From contig JBANDB010000004.1 in NCBI GenBank assembly GCA_037576215.1, positions 3,410,001 to 3,474,000 on the forward strand: a stretch of 64,000 nucleotides of DNA, written 5' to 3'. The position numbers and the translations under genes are program-made. This document shows positions 22,499 through 35,182 of the stretch, in pieces. The notes beneath the pieces are model-generated. The model was not told the DNA's origin, made no database searches, and saw only the letters and a list, made by a program, of their open reading frames with translations. Origin of the DNA: Armillaria gallica (Eukaryota; Basidiomycota; Agaricomycetes; Agaricales; Physalacriaceae). The first letter of the stretch is position 1. Each line of letters opens with the position of its first letter.

Positions 22499-22559
22499 GT
22501 GGATGATGGGTGGTGGTGGTGGGAGTTAACTTTAGAAAATGGTAGAAATAAATTATTTG

Positions 22560-24160
22560 ATAAGTCTCTCGGCTCGGATAACGGTCCGGACTCCGGACTC
22601 CTTGCCCTTTGAAAGCAGGTTGAAGCGACCATGTTTTCTTGATGTTTTCTCATATGGCAGTAATGGTACCGGTTCTGGCGTATCTGCATTCAAGTCCAAG
22701 ACGAGCAGGTCCCTCGATAGTTCTTCAACCTATACAGATGTCCTCCTGACGGCGACTCGCGATCCTCGCGTTGACGAACAGTCGCGCGCGCAGTTCAGAA
22801 CAGATACCAACGTTCTTGAGGGGGATGACATTACAGGATCGCACTTCTTTCTAGAAAACGAAGAGGCCATCGATTTGGTTTGAGTAAAGGTCAGTATCGT
22901 CCTTCTAAATTCTCGAAATCTATCTGAGGATGCATATGAGGTGCAAAGCCAGTTCCCTCCTCTTTTGGAATTTCCTAGACATCATTAAGATCTTATGGTC
23001 CAAGGACACGGGATATCTTGACATACAGATAGCGTCTCCTCGTTCTGACGGAAAACTCGCTGGAACACACGAATGGCATTTTTCTATCCCCATTTCCAGA
23101 GAAGTCATCGTTGCCCCGGGATCTCACCATACCTCACTTCCGATGATATAGGTCCCTTAAAACTTCCTCTGCCCTTCCATGAGATGAACATGCCGGCAAT
23201 TATCCAGCATACTTTGGTTGCATCGATCAAGCGCACGGGACGGCTTCGCGGAAACGCCAGGTACAGAGTCTATGTGTTATATTCTATTGTCTCATAACGT
23301 GTTTTCAGGATAAACAACTTTTGGCTATGTGCCAACGATACTCCGACAATTTTCGTCAGCTTGCGTACCAGGAGAATAGCCCACTTCCAGGTCCCGAAGT
23401 GGATCTAGAAGGCTGGCAGCGACTCCTGCCTGCCCTCCTGAAAGAACGTTACTCACAGATCAAGAGCTGGAGGTTCAATATACCATGCGTGAATTTTGTC
23501 CCCCAATCAGGTTCAACTCAGTGCTTTGCCCTCAATTCTACCTTCCCAAACCTGTACGTTCAAGTTTTTAGTTTAGTGATATCTATATCACGACAAATCT
23601 AGATATGCTACACGACGTCCGTTCCACGTATCGCAATCATCAAGTGCTCCGATCAACAAGTCCTAGATCTGCTCAGAACGCCGTCTAGTGTTCCTATGTG
23701 TCTTCGTTAATTTGTTATAGGGTGGAAGCCTGACTTGCCTTCGTATTCGTCGGTAGAACTTCGAGATCGAGGGAACTACCACTGGTGGAGAAATGTTATT
23801 CAAACCTTTAGGGTTCTGCATATGGTGGAACTCTAGATGGTGACCAAGGACATGCCGGCGGCTGGAAGGAGAGATCAAGCTCTGAGGAGGCTTGAAACCG
23901 ACTAGTGACTTTGGAAGTTTCAAAGTTTAGGTCAGTCGCTAACAGTTCTGGAATGTACGCACTGATATCGTGCTGTTCAGTATAACGCTGTCGTCCTGTC
24001 AGTCAGCGCTGCTGTATTCGTGCCTGCATAACAAGGTTCGCTTTTCGTGGAGCAGACGGTCACAATTGGCACAGTTTATGCTCCGGGTTCCCAACTCATA
24101 TTCTATGCTACTCACCCCAGGTTCAGACGACTCTTTTCGCCAGCTTGTTTGATTTCTTGC
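22560..24160 (+). pseudogene. Arrestin-like protein pseudogene
   Basis: Remnants of a mushroom arrestin-domain protein in correct order but in several frames: LWSKDTGYLDIQIASP and GTHEWHFSIPISREV (22990-23110), LPLPFHEMNMPAIIQH (about 23170), RQLAYQENSPLPGPEVDLEG (23352-23411), then in a shifted frame DQELEVQYTM (about 23458), SDQQVLDLLRTPSS (about 23649), EGEIKL...LKPTSDFGSFKV (23865-23926) and VEQTVTIGTVYAPGSQ (about 24048). There is a frameshift near 23430, in-frame stops at 23876 and 24028, and irregular splice sites. Family knowledge: such proteins adapt ubiquitin ligases to membrane cargo. This copy cannot give a complete protein. Confidence 0.75.
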
Positions 24161-24469
24161 GTAGTTTTAACCAGTCCGTGGAACCATAGGAAATATGACA
24201 TTCTGATGAAAGGGACAGATAAAGAAAGTAACCAATTGTTTACTTGCGATTTGGATGATGCCACTGAGTCGTTTAAGAGGGTAGTTCTTCCATTATCAGT
24301 GCCCGAGCAACGTGAGGATAAATGTAAATACGCGTACATTGATAACAGGAACGAAAGAAGATGAGTGGTATTAATTGAAAGAGGCGCAGGAGAGTCGAAC
24401 TGACGACTTGTAGCATTCCTGATGGCCAGCAGAAGAAGACCCATGAAAGCGCTTCGCATTTGAAGGGTA

Positions 24470-24680
24470 CTCCATCAAGGAAGTCTATGATTTCTGAAGG
24501 CTAACAAGAGTATGCCGTTCCAGCGGACCAGACATATGCCAGTTCATATACTTTGTTGAGGTTCATGATGACGGTGTAAGACTTTTGAGGCATCGACACT
24601 TGAGGGTTGAATCAGCCAGCACTGTCAATCCTAGAGACATTGAGCATCATATGCCAGATGCATCTTGCAGTTGAATCACG
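24470..24680 (-). pseudogene. N-terminal remnant of a third FunK1-like tandem copy
   Basis: Minus-strand sequence reading from a start-like segment at about 24690 resembles the first exon of the copy that starts at 27004 (MIQLRDIELWHT...), but with stops and only about 200 bases long. It is followed, as in that copy, by the same spacer (TCAATCATTTGGCACTCTAA at 24713). It shows that the tandem array once had another unit. Confidence 0.55.
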
Positions 24681-25028
24681 ATGTTGCGAAAAAATGATAA
24701 AATTTCACCAGTCAATCATTTGGCACTCTAATCTATCCAATGCTCTGAAACCTTCATCCAAGTACTCCATAAATGCCTCTTTGCAGAGCACATTCAAGGC
24801 TCGATGAGTGTCTGAAGAGGTATTAGATAAGAGACATGTAACTCTCTCACGATAAGTTGCTGCTAGGTTGCACCACTTTTCGATTAGCGGGGCTATCGAA
24901 GTAAGTGATTTGCCCTAACGGAAGATTAGTCTGTTGCAGGCTGAAGCCATATACTGTTTTTTCTTTGATCATCCTCGCGATGTCGCTCGGCCTATGCAAG
25001 TCGTCACGGAAAAGTTGCTCAAAAGGGT

Positions 25029-27004
25029 TCAACTTCCGATGCAAATTTCGAAGACAGCCCAGCAAAGGACCCAAATGAACGACTCAAGGTCATCGATAGC
25101 GGTGACGATTGTACGGGTCTGAAGTACTAGGGCTCCTAGAAGACGAATCGACATGAAGGTTAAAGTCCCAGGCTGAAACATGTCATTGAACAATACATCT
25201 CCTATATTTGCTAAAGACGTACCGTTCCAGGCTCCGAGACTTCTTTCGTAGTATCGAAAAGGGTCGCCTCTTCGATGCCTTGGTTATCGTCGACGAGCAT
25301 CCCTATACACTTTCCTAGGAGCTGCCTCCGTTCAGGTGTTAGACACAGCAAACTACGGAAACCATTATGACGATTAAATGCGACAATCAATATAGGACGG
25401 CATACTCATCAGCACATCGCATTTCTGGTTGCGCCAAAAGGATCACACTGCTAATATTCACGTCTCTGTGGATCCATCCATTCAGGTAAACGCTGTATAG
25501 CCCTGCCAAAATTGACTCAGGAAAAGCACATCGCATGAAAGAAGCGCACTCACCTAACATAGCATGTAATATACCTTTCAGTAAGATCTGTACAGTAGCC
25601 GCCTCTCGCAGATCCTTTCCTTCGGTCTTGATGATTTCCCGGTGAAGAACCCTGTCGATGGAATTTCTCCCAAAACTGGCCGACGACAGACGTCGTGTGG
25701 TGATTGGAGCACCAAAACAATCTTTCACCTCATATGCTGCGAGAACTTCTGGTACACCAAAGCAACAAGAAACGCCTCGCAACATGCTTTGGCCTACTTC
25801 GCCAGTCGCTTTATCAATTATCAACCACGAATCCTTTATGATCAGTGTCGAGAAAGGGATGATACCGAGCTCTTTGGTGTCCTGATATGCGAGAGATATC
25901 CAGTCAACGTCCGCCTGGTCAGTGGTACACCAGTCATAGTCTTCCGGATCTAATTTACGTGCGACTTTTGGCTTTACTTGCGGACTAAGATATCAGCAAA
26001 CCAGGATGCATGCAAGCGCGGGAGCATTTACCTTTCACGACTTTGTACATACGAGAATTCTTCCCACGATCTCGTAGACCCTAATCTTCCAGGTAACTTG
26101 AAGTACTGTTTGAAGCGAGATGGATCTATACCAACCGGAGTGTGCGTAAGACAAGCCAGACTTCGGAGGGCGTCGACAGCGTCTGTCTCTTCTGAATCCA
26201 AGATCATGATTTTGGATTGCAGAAACCTTTGGCAGACGCCATGTAGGCGCTGTTGCAGCCTACAATAATTGGAGGAGATAAGGAAACAAGATGACCACTG
26301 GTGCTGGTGCCTATGACACACAAGAATGCACCGAACATGATATGCAGACTGCTTCATCAAGTGAAGACACCGCTGTAAAAATGGGTCCTGGTACTCCAGT
26401 GTGCCCCTTGAAGGGTATGGATTTGTTATTTTGAGGGCCGAAGCAATATTGCGAAGAGACGATGCCAAAACCGTGTACGTGTCGCGACACTGAATGCGCA
26501 TGTATTGCTTCCAGTTTGCGTCACAGTGAAGGTCTTCGAAAGACGAATCCATAGTCAGATTGATTGTATGAAGGTCGTCGTCGAACGTATGAATCTGGAG
26601 TTCTTGAGCGATATCATTGAAGTGAGAAAGGCCAGAAACAGGCCAGTCTGGTTCAGTGACGACCCCTGCGCTCAGCAAACATAAGTTTGGCAGTGTGGAA
26701 GTCATCCTTGCAAGCTGGATCTGGAAGTCGTTCGTGTCTTCTGCTTTCAGATTGTAAAATGTTCCTGGCTTTGAAATTATCGGCGCAAGAACAGGATCAA
26801 GAGATGTCCATTTTCCCACGCCATTCGGAATGTCTGTCCTTCATGTGACCAACGTGGCGCGAAGTCTCTGAAACAAGAAATCACCGCCAAAAGGCTCGGA
26901 TTACTCGAAGAAGAATTCCCGCATACCAGATAAACGTCAGTACTGTCAGTCCTAGAGGCACTGAGCATTGTGTGCCAGAGTTCAATGTCTCGCAGTTGGA
27001 TCAT
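25029..27004 (-). pseudogene. FunK1-like fungal kinase, tandem copy A
   Basis: Reads from MIQLRDIELWHTMLSASR (27004) through GKWTSLDPVLAPIIS, DSEETDAVDALRSLACLTHT, EDYDWCTTDQADVDWISLAY, TLIIKDSWLI and EVGQSMLRGVSCCFGVPEVL to the catalytic region. A GTGAGT...GGCAG intron joins HAMLG to LYSVYLNGWIHRDVNISSV, and a GTATGC...CAG intron leads to LLGKCIGMLVDDNQGI. The end, FMSIRLLGALVLQ and TAIDDLESFIWVLCWAVFEI, is the FunK1 DDLESF motif before the stop at 25029. The catalytic loop lacks the Asn expected five residues after HRD (Ser instead), and the metal-binding segment reads VDDN, so it is probably a pseudokinase or dead. The first two coding segments are in different registers at 26811-26814 (an AAAA run on the coding strand). 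Other introns are unresolved. Confidence 0.6.
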
Positions 27005-27336
27005 GGTGTTACAAACGAATAATTAGTCAATCATTTGGCACTCTAATTCATCCAATGCTCTGAAACCTTCATCCAAGTACTCCCTAAATGCCTCTTTGCA
27101 GAGCACATTCAAGGCTCGTTGAGTGTCTGAAAAGGTATTACTTTTCAGCTAACAGGCACGTAATCCTCCTGCAGTACGTTGCCGCCAAAGCACACCACTT
27201 TTCGACTAGTGGAGTTAAAGAAGAAAATGAAGGCCCGAGAGGCAACACAGTTTCATGCAGGTGGATGGTGTACACTTTCTATCTTCCTATGCAAGTACCA
27301 ACGGAGCAATTACTCGCAGCAGTTCAACTTCCGACG

Positions 27337-29290
27337 TCAGAGGCAAACTTCGGAGACGGTCCAGCAGAGGACCCAAATGAACGACTCAAGGTCGTCGATA
27401 GCGGTGATGATCGTACGCGTCTGAAGGACCAAGGCTTGTAGAAGACGGATCGACATGAAGGGTAAGTTGGTAACGTCCCAGGCTGATACATGTCAGCAGA
27501 TGATACCCCTCCTGTATTAACAGGACGTACCCGCTCCGAGATTTCCTTCGCAGTATCGATGCCTTGGTTATCGTCAACGAGCATCCCTATGCACTTGCCT
27601 AGGAGCTGCCTTCGTTCAGGGTCTAAACACAGCAAACTACGGAAAAGGTGATGAGGCTTAACTGCGATTATCAATATAGGACGATAGCCTACTTATCAAT
27701 ACATCGCATTTCTGGTTGCGCCAAAAGCAGGACAATGCTGATGTTCACGTCTCCATGGATCCATCCATGTAGGTAGACACTGTACAACCCTGCCAAATTT
27801 GACTTAAGAAAGCACGACACGCGAAAGAAGCGCACTCACCTAACATTGCATGTAATATAGCTTTTAGTACAGTAGCCGCTTCGCACAGATCCTTTCCCTC
27901 GGTCTTTGATGATTTCCCGGTGAAGATCCTTGTCAATGGAATTCTTCCCAAAACTAGCCGATGATGAATCGTGGTAGAGAGCAGATGCTGCATGGTGATT
28001 GGAGTACCACGACAATCTTTCACCTTATATGCTACGAAAACTTCTGACACACCAAAGCAACACGAAACGCCTCGCAACATGCTTTGGCCTACTTCGGCAG
28101 CCGCTTTTGTTGGATATTGCGAGCGAGCTTGCGGGACTGATAGCACGTGGCTGGACCAATTACATAATATACATAGAAATTTTCTTTACCTACATTCTCT
28201 CGCCGTTTACCACGCCGTACGTACTGGCAAACGTAGCTTCCTTTCTACCTTCGCCCGACCTCGTTGTAACAGCTTTATCTTTTATCAACCACGAATCCTT
28301 TATGATCAGTGTCGAGAGAGGGATGATATCGAGATCTTTGGTGTCCTGGTATGCGAGAGATATCCAGTCAACGTCCGCCCGGTCAGTGGTGCACCAATCG
28401 TGGTCCTCCAGCTCCAATTTGCGTGCGACTTTGGCTTTACTTGCGGACTAAGATATCAGCAAACGCGGGAGCACTTACCTTTCACGACTTTGTGCATGCG
28501 AGATATTCTCCCCACGATCTCATAGACCCTGATCTTCCATGTAATTTGAAGTACTGTTTTCAGCGCGATGAGTCTATACCAGCCTGAGTGTGCGTAAGAC
28601 AAGCCAGACACGGAAGGCCTCGACGGCCTCTGTCGCATCTGAATCCAAGACCATGAATTTAGGCTGCAGAAACTTTTGGCGGACGCCATGAAGGCGCCAC
28701 TGTAGCCTAGAGTAATCGGAGGAGATGAGGAAACAAGATGACCACTGGTGTTTATGACGCGTAAGATGGCACCGAACACGATATGCGGATTGCTTCATCA
28801 AGTGAAGGCACTAATGTAGAAATGAGTCCTGGTACTCCCGCATACCCCTTGAGTAGTGAGAGTTTGTGATTTTGAGGGCCGAAGTAACATTGAATGTGTG
28901 GCTCTGGAATTCTTGAGCATTGTCATCGAGTGAAATCTTTTCTTGTAGTTGTATATCTGGGATACCTATGTCTTCCAAGTTCGAGTGGTGTGGCCCTGAC
29001 ACACGGCAAAGCACAGAAATAGGCCGGTCCGGTTGATTGACCACCTCTGCGGTCGGCAAACCTCTAGTATTCAAGCTTGGTACATAAGAGTCACGATCTT
29101 CGCAGGTTGAGCCTGTAGTCGTTGGTATATTCTGGGTCTAGCGGTAGCAGTAAACTGTCGCAAGCTTCGAAAAATTTGGAGCGATGGTATTGGCCGGAGT
29201 CCAATTTGTCTCTTTAGGAAAGATTAATATTTCCCACGCCACTCGTAACGACGGAGATAAGATGCGATAAGATTTCTCCTCCCTCCCATG
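27337..29290 (-). pseudogene. FunK1-like fungal kinase, tandem copy B (broken)
   Basis: Collinear with copy A at about 2.3 kb offset, including the flanking spacer (ATGCCTCTTTGCAGAGCACA at 27089 and at 24770). It has lesions that copy A lacks: about 170 extra bases inside the coding region at 28108-28276, an extra 8 bases near 27469 upstream of the FMSIR segment, and HGD in place of HRD in the catalytic loop (GWIHGDVNIS at about 27755). Shared segments include ELEDHDWCTTDRADVDWISL, EVGQSMLRGVSCCFGVSEV and TAIDDLESFIWVLCWT. The 5' part (28.9-29.3 kb) is more diverged. Not functional. Confidence 0.7.
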
Positions 29291-32200
29291 TGACCAGAAC
29301 GCGTTTCATAATTTATTTAAATTTTGCAATTTCTCCTTTAGCCATCAGCGACTGGCTACAGCTGGGCCAATGGCGGCGTAAAGAAACGCCATGCGAATCC
29401 TGCCACATTCCCAGACCTGAAGGCCTGAAGTCTAAGAAGCTGCCAACCCGGACTCTATGATATTCAATTCGTTCTAGTACTAATTTGGCCAACAGACTGT
29501 CTCTCAGGTTGATATTCGACCACGAGCAAAGCATACGCTGTCTAACAGTTCTATGTCACATCTGCTCTAAGTTTCTCCGTCTGATGTTTAATAAAGTCTC
29601 TCTACTGCGAGCATTTGATCTGTCAATCTCCGAGCGCCTTGGGTTATACTGGCTGTATTACCGCTTAGACGACATCGGGTTTCGCTTCGACAGTTTCCCG
29701 CTTCATCCTTGATAACGAACCCCACGAACCCAGTATCTTGTATAATCCCCGGTATCATCTCCAATCAGACGCAGTGCTTCTGCTGCTTCTTTATCTTTCG
29801 CAGGCATTCATGGATAAACAGATATGCCGGTCACCAGACCTCACTTATATCCTTGACAACTTGAAGGGCTTCATAAAGCGTGTGTTCAGCTATGCCCTTG
29901 TCCCTGTGCATTCCGCGTTCATTGCTGCTTTCCAACAGCCAGGTTTATCTGACAGTCGCGCTACAAAGTTTTCCCTGGCATTCTACCAACTTGATTATTC
30001 TGCATATCTCTCCCACGTCTTCCCGAGGCTCTGCGGACAAGAGATGATCATTCGAAGCTGCAGACTTGGAACAATCCGACGAGGAACCATAATTCGAGAC
30101 TCTAAGATTGCATCGTTTTTCTCCCGCTGTTGAATACTTCGGGCTGTGGTACCACAGTCAGGCTTGGTCACTATCCGTCATTCTCGAGCTGATATTACAC
30201 GGGATTTCCTATATTGTCTAGGCATCTCGAGAGACTGTATACCTCTCGTAACCCGGCAGTCGCGGAAAGAAGAATGCAAGGTATTCTCGACTGGACGAAG
30301 TCCATTCCTTGAGGAAGCCACATTTGGGATGAGTAGAACATCGACTCAGTATAGGTATAGGTCAACTGCTAGCGTTTCCTACGCTGAAGCTCAGCTAATC
30401 ATAAGGCTCAGATAGATGATAAATCGTCCGTGATCTTAGTCGCTGAGCCCTCAACCAATTGGCGAAGCACCATCGACGATAGAACCATCTTTTATAACGG
30501 TTATATGGAGGTGGTCGGCGATTATCAGCGAAACTTCTTTCCACTTCCCCATCAAGGCTGGGGCACGTCGACGAGCCCGCACTTCTTGTGATCCCCAACA
30601 TTAACGATGTACCTCGAAGGGTCGTGATATATTCACCGAGGTCAGCTTATGATGCGTATTCTTAACAGTGCAATCAGCAGATATGTCTTTGGATGGTATC
30701 TTTTTGTCCACGGTACCCCCTGCGGGCAACGGGACAAGAACATGAAACTCGTGGAACAAAACTTTGAAATGCGGCTGTGTGGTCCATGTATACACGGCTG
30801 TAGTTTTCGGACCTCGACTCACGACAACTCGGGTAGATCTGAGGATGATATCCATGCCTGGCTTGATTTGTACACGGAATCGACCCATCAAACCTTTCAT
30901 CTCATGAGGATGACTGTGCAGGGTGGTTGCTTCGAAGATTCGTTGTTCATGCATGCATTGTATACTCCTGACCTTCCATCAAAGTGAATGTACAATTCAA
31001 GTTAGCGTGCTGAATAATTTAGCCGATTTAGTCCATCAGCAATTTATCCAATGCTAGCACTACAGTCATATGCGATGCCAATGTTTTCTTGATGCTTCAA
31101 GTTTCTCACCACTAAGAGAGGGCTTCTCGACGCTGTTAGCCCTGGAGTTCGCTTCCATCGCGGTGATAACGCTACGACCAAGAGGAGAGACGCTAATGGT
31201 GGATCGTTATTCCTCTTCTTAAACTCTAGGAGCGGATGTAGATGTATAGGAGAGATATCAAGGCGCGTACCTAGGGTCAATCAAAGCCAGACAGCCCGCG
31301 GAGTATTAATTTATCCTGCAGCACTGGTGAGAACTGCGATCCGATGGCACTGCTTTTACGAAGCACGTTGCCTTGACCCGGCGGGACTAGGGAGCAGGTA
31401 TGAAGATAATCGCGTTTGCGAGGTAAAACTATGCTCAGTGCAAAGATAGGGGCGAATAAAAAAGGCGGTCTCCCTAACAGTGGAATCCGTTAACCAAGAT
31501 AGTTACCGTGTACGCTATGTAGCTTGAAGAGAGAGGGTTGAACAACACATTGATATTGGATGCGCAAGTCGGATGACCGCTCAAACGCAGCCGTCCATAC
31601 GCTACAGTCGAGAGGCATGAAACCAATACGGGGAGTTGGTAATTCAAGACAAGATCGCCGTGTTAATTTTGCGCTCGAACCTCAGTAAGCAATTTGGGGG
31701 AGCTTCCAGCGGGCTTGGGGAAGCACTGTACGCATGGTACGCTGGGGAAGAAAGAGGAAGGCAGCTCGGCAGACCCGAGAGACTCCGGGCCGAGATTCCG
31801 AGTAAGTTCATTAGCACCACTGTTGAACATCAATAGCAGAAGCGGCCGACATGCTTCTAGGGCGCTAGGCCTCCAACCGGCTGGAGAGATCCAGGCCATT
31901 TGATGACCCCAGGCCAATTAATTTTGGCTATGTTTACACAGAGCCTGACACCTTGAACGAATGTTCGACCGTGTTTTTTGCCTAGACAGTATGAATCCTC
32001 GCAACAGATCTTTATGAACCTCATCGTTCAATTGACGAGGTACACATTGACCGCCATCGTCGATTGAATGGTCGGGTCCTGGCACAGCAGCTGAGCCGCC
32101 TTTATTATTATGTCCAGGCACGTACAGACCTTCGATACGCCACCGAAGGGCAAAGGCATGGCCAGTTCAACAGTGTTGGTAGGGAACCCTTTTAGATATA

Positions 32201-35182
32201 TGAGCCACAGGCCATTTGATCCCTTGATATTGAGGTTACCTAGCGAATCACCCGCCTTGGTGCTCGAGGTCATGACCTTGCAGTAGAAAACTGTAAACGA
32301 GAAAGGTCACCTTTACGTAGTGCCTCCATCTGTGCTATGTGGTTGATCCTTCAGCAGCGATGAGTAATCACCTCCGTGGCAATACAGATCAGACACACCT
32401 TTTCAATCAAGAAGGAACCAGTTGTGGATGTTCGATGGATCTCTGTCCATGATTTGAAACCATCCAGCGGAGCAAAATGCTCCTTGCAGTGCACCGCGTC
32501 CTCGCAAACGATAATAACAGAGTCGCGGAGGGGGTCCCGGTGTTGTCAAAGAATCACCCGCAGATAGGAAAGCGCAGGATCCGAATAGCTCCGTGCACAG
32601 AGTTTTGTTAGGCTAAACTTGAAAGGTCGGAATAGTCATCTGAAACAGTGAGCAGCGTGGTAGGCAGACGTCTTCATACGTCCTAGGAGCCAAAAGGAAG
32701 ATAAACAGCCGAACGTAACGATCGTCTTTGGATAGCAGTTCGCTATTCGGCTTGTGACGGCTCAGCCCCAGCGGCTAAATAAGTCCCAAGTAAACCCAAG
32801 CCATGGCTGGGAGCCAGGTTTGACTTACCGGTCGTGTGCAATAGCGATAGCGCGATCGACGTTCTCGGTATCCAAGCAGCTCGAAGATATCCTTAGCCAT
32901 CAGAATGTACCTGTAGTATACCGGAGCCACGGACTTCTATGTTTCTCCACATTGCAGTATTCCCAGTACGGTGAAACGGCACCCTCATTCTCTTCCCTGA
33001 GTAAGCGATTTGATCCTTCCAGTCAGAGTGCTCGAAGAGCCATGGAGAAAGATCAAGAAGGGTCTAACCAGGAGAGACGAGATATTGATAGATGGACCCT
33101 CGGGAGGTTGTCAGTACGAATATGGGTCCATGGTGTTCATCCAGTAGAACATTCGGGGTTAGAAAACTGAGAAGTAGCCGGACTCAGTGGCGTTCCATGA
33201 AATTAGCACCATCGTTGAGATGCGCATGAAACGTCCGTAGTATTCCAGAGTTTGGTGACACATATTCCCAATTCGCAGAGAGGCCCTCTGCTTGATTCTG
33301 CGTGGTACCCGCGTCTTTCACGGACGCGTTGAGGTGAAAAGTGGTGACTAGCGGACCGGCAGCAACCGGTAACCTGACCGGAACCGGAGATCACAGCCAC
33401 ATACCTCTTACCACCCTTTGCTCAAAAATTCTTTTTATCTCGAAAATTTGACAATCGGCTCTTTCTCTGGTCTTGTCCTTCCTTATTTTTGACTCACTGG
33501 TCCCGTGTTGGTAGACGTGGGTCCTTGTCTCAGCCTCTTCTGCTTTGGATCCTTCCCGCACTGGCCTGCACGGTTGCGGTGTGAACGGAACTCTTGGCCT
33601 CTGTAGATCTGAAGCATCATATAAATCTTCCAGCTGATGCCGAAATACTGTATCTCTGATGAACTTTATCCTCACAATTTTTGTAGCAATTGTTATTCTC
33701 GTTACGACAAGCTTCGGGTTCTCGTTAGTACCATTCTCCGCCATCAAGTGTCTAAAGCTTCCAAGCCACGACATTCATTTGAGGCTGTACCTGCGGCAAT
33801 CCTTGTTGGATGTCTTAAAGCTGCCTATCATTCATCGGGGCGGCCTTAATGAAATAGGCGCATGTCGGCTGTGCGGTCTGTACTAAAGTCGTTTATTCGA
33901 TGATCATGAAGAAACAATATACATATATATACGTGAGCTATCGTCAGCTTCTCATTTGATGCATCTTATCTGACTCACCCAAGGTGGTGTACTCCCTCGG
34001 ACGCGTATTTTGGGACGCGCCGTGGAGCCGAATACGGGAGGTCATTGAGTTCACTTTAAGACCGCCACCCTTGCGGTTGCAAGGCCATATACTTATACGA
34101 AGGGCTCTTCTTACTCTTCGTTGTCGGTGATAATAGCATCGAATGCGAAGCATGATGGCCGGAATGAACTGTATTGCGATGGCGGAGTGTAAAGACAAGA
34201 GATCCAGAAGCCCCTTATTGCGCCTCGTGCACAGCCCGACAGGATACCAAGATGTTCAGGAAACGCGTCGGTGCATAGCATGTGCTATAATTAATGCCGG
34301 TACCGAGCGGGGGCAAACCCACAAAAATATGGTCTGTCATTAGTGCGAGGTCTGGAACGCCTGAAGCGTAACCAGTATCACTCAGTGACCTGGGGAAACA
34401 GTTTGGGTAAGGCAGATCGTTCGTACGTACTCAAAAATCGAGACTCAATCGGAAAATTCCAGACTTGAGAGGAGCCGACGTCTGCGACAGAGAAGGACCG
34501 AAATATGGGCAGATATTCTCCAAGGCGCTTGGTATATTATGAAATACCACGCGTCTGAAAGTGCGAGATATCTTAAACATTACAGATTGACCTGGAGCTC
34601 CCGACACGGGCGCTGCAGCATGCTAGCAGGAAGAAGGACATTCCCCCCGTCAGAACCATCATGTGGCGTACGAACATGGATCCCTAGATTGGTCCAGGCC
34701 CGGGTGAATGCTCCTAACATCTTGAGCCGACATTATACCTCCTTCGTCGATCTCAAGGTACCAAGATCAGTGCGAACGCGACGTCGAACCGGTACATGTA
34801 GCGCCGCGTAAAGTGCCCTGCCTGATCGACCCTGACGGAACCTGCCAGCCAATGGGAGCCTGCAGACTCCTGCAGATCAAAAGGCACTGTTGCCCTGACT
34901 TTCTCCCGACGTGGGTTGAATTTAGAGTTGACAAGGCGATGAATCTCTGCATTCCAGTGCCTATAAAGGCATGTATCGTTTGAACTTACTTTTACCATTC
35001 ACCCCCCTTCTCAGCCCCTTCATACGATCCCCTTCGTCATTCCGCCTTTTATATCCAATCGATCGTGTTATAAGGTGACACAGTCCCTATCATTGCTCCC
35101 GCTGGTACTGATCGTCCTGAATTGTCTTAGCTCGCTGCTATAAATTCTCAAGATACCCGGACTGCCTTTCCAAACTCCCGCC
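29291..35182. other. Gene-poor 5.9-kb stretch
   Basis: Many frames of 60-130 codons on both strands (for example 29738-30133 plus, 30954-30601 minus, 32273-32028 minus, 33774-33391 minus), but none shows a family motif, codon-biased composition or coherent introns. I saw no inverted-repeat-bounded element. It most likely holds old, degraded insertions. The last 150 bases (CT-rich, 34990-35060) are the probable promoter of the zinc-finger gene. Confidence 0.5.

Noticed and set aside
24360..24430. tRNA-like segment (GGAGAGTCGAACTGACGAC)
   Set aside because: Resembles a T-arm, but no acceptor, D or anticodon stems can be paired around it.
31636..31917. Overlapping Gly/Arg-rich frames on both strands
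   Set aside because: Mutual shadows in a locally GC-rich patch; the GASSGLGEA string looked like a dehydrogenase loop, but no Rossmann context surrounds it.
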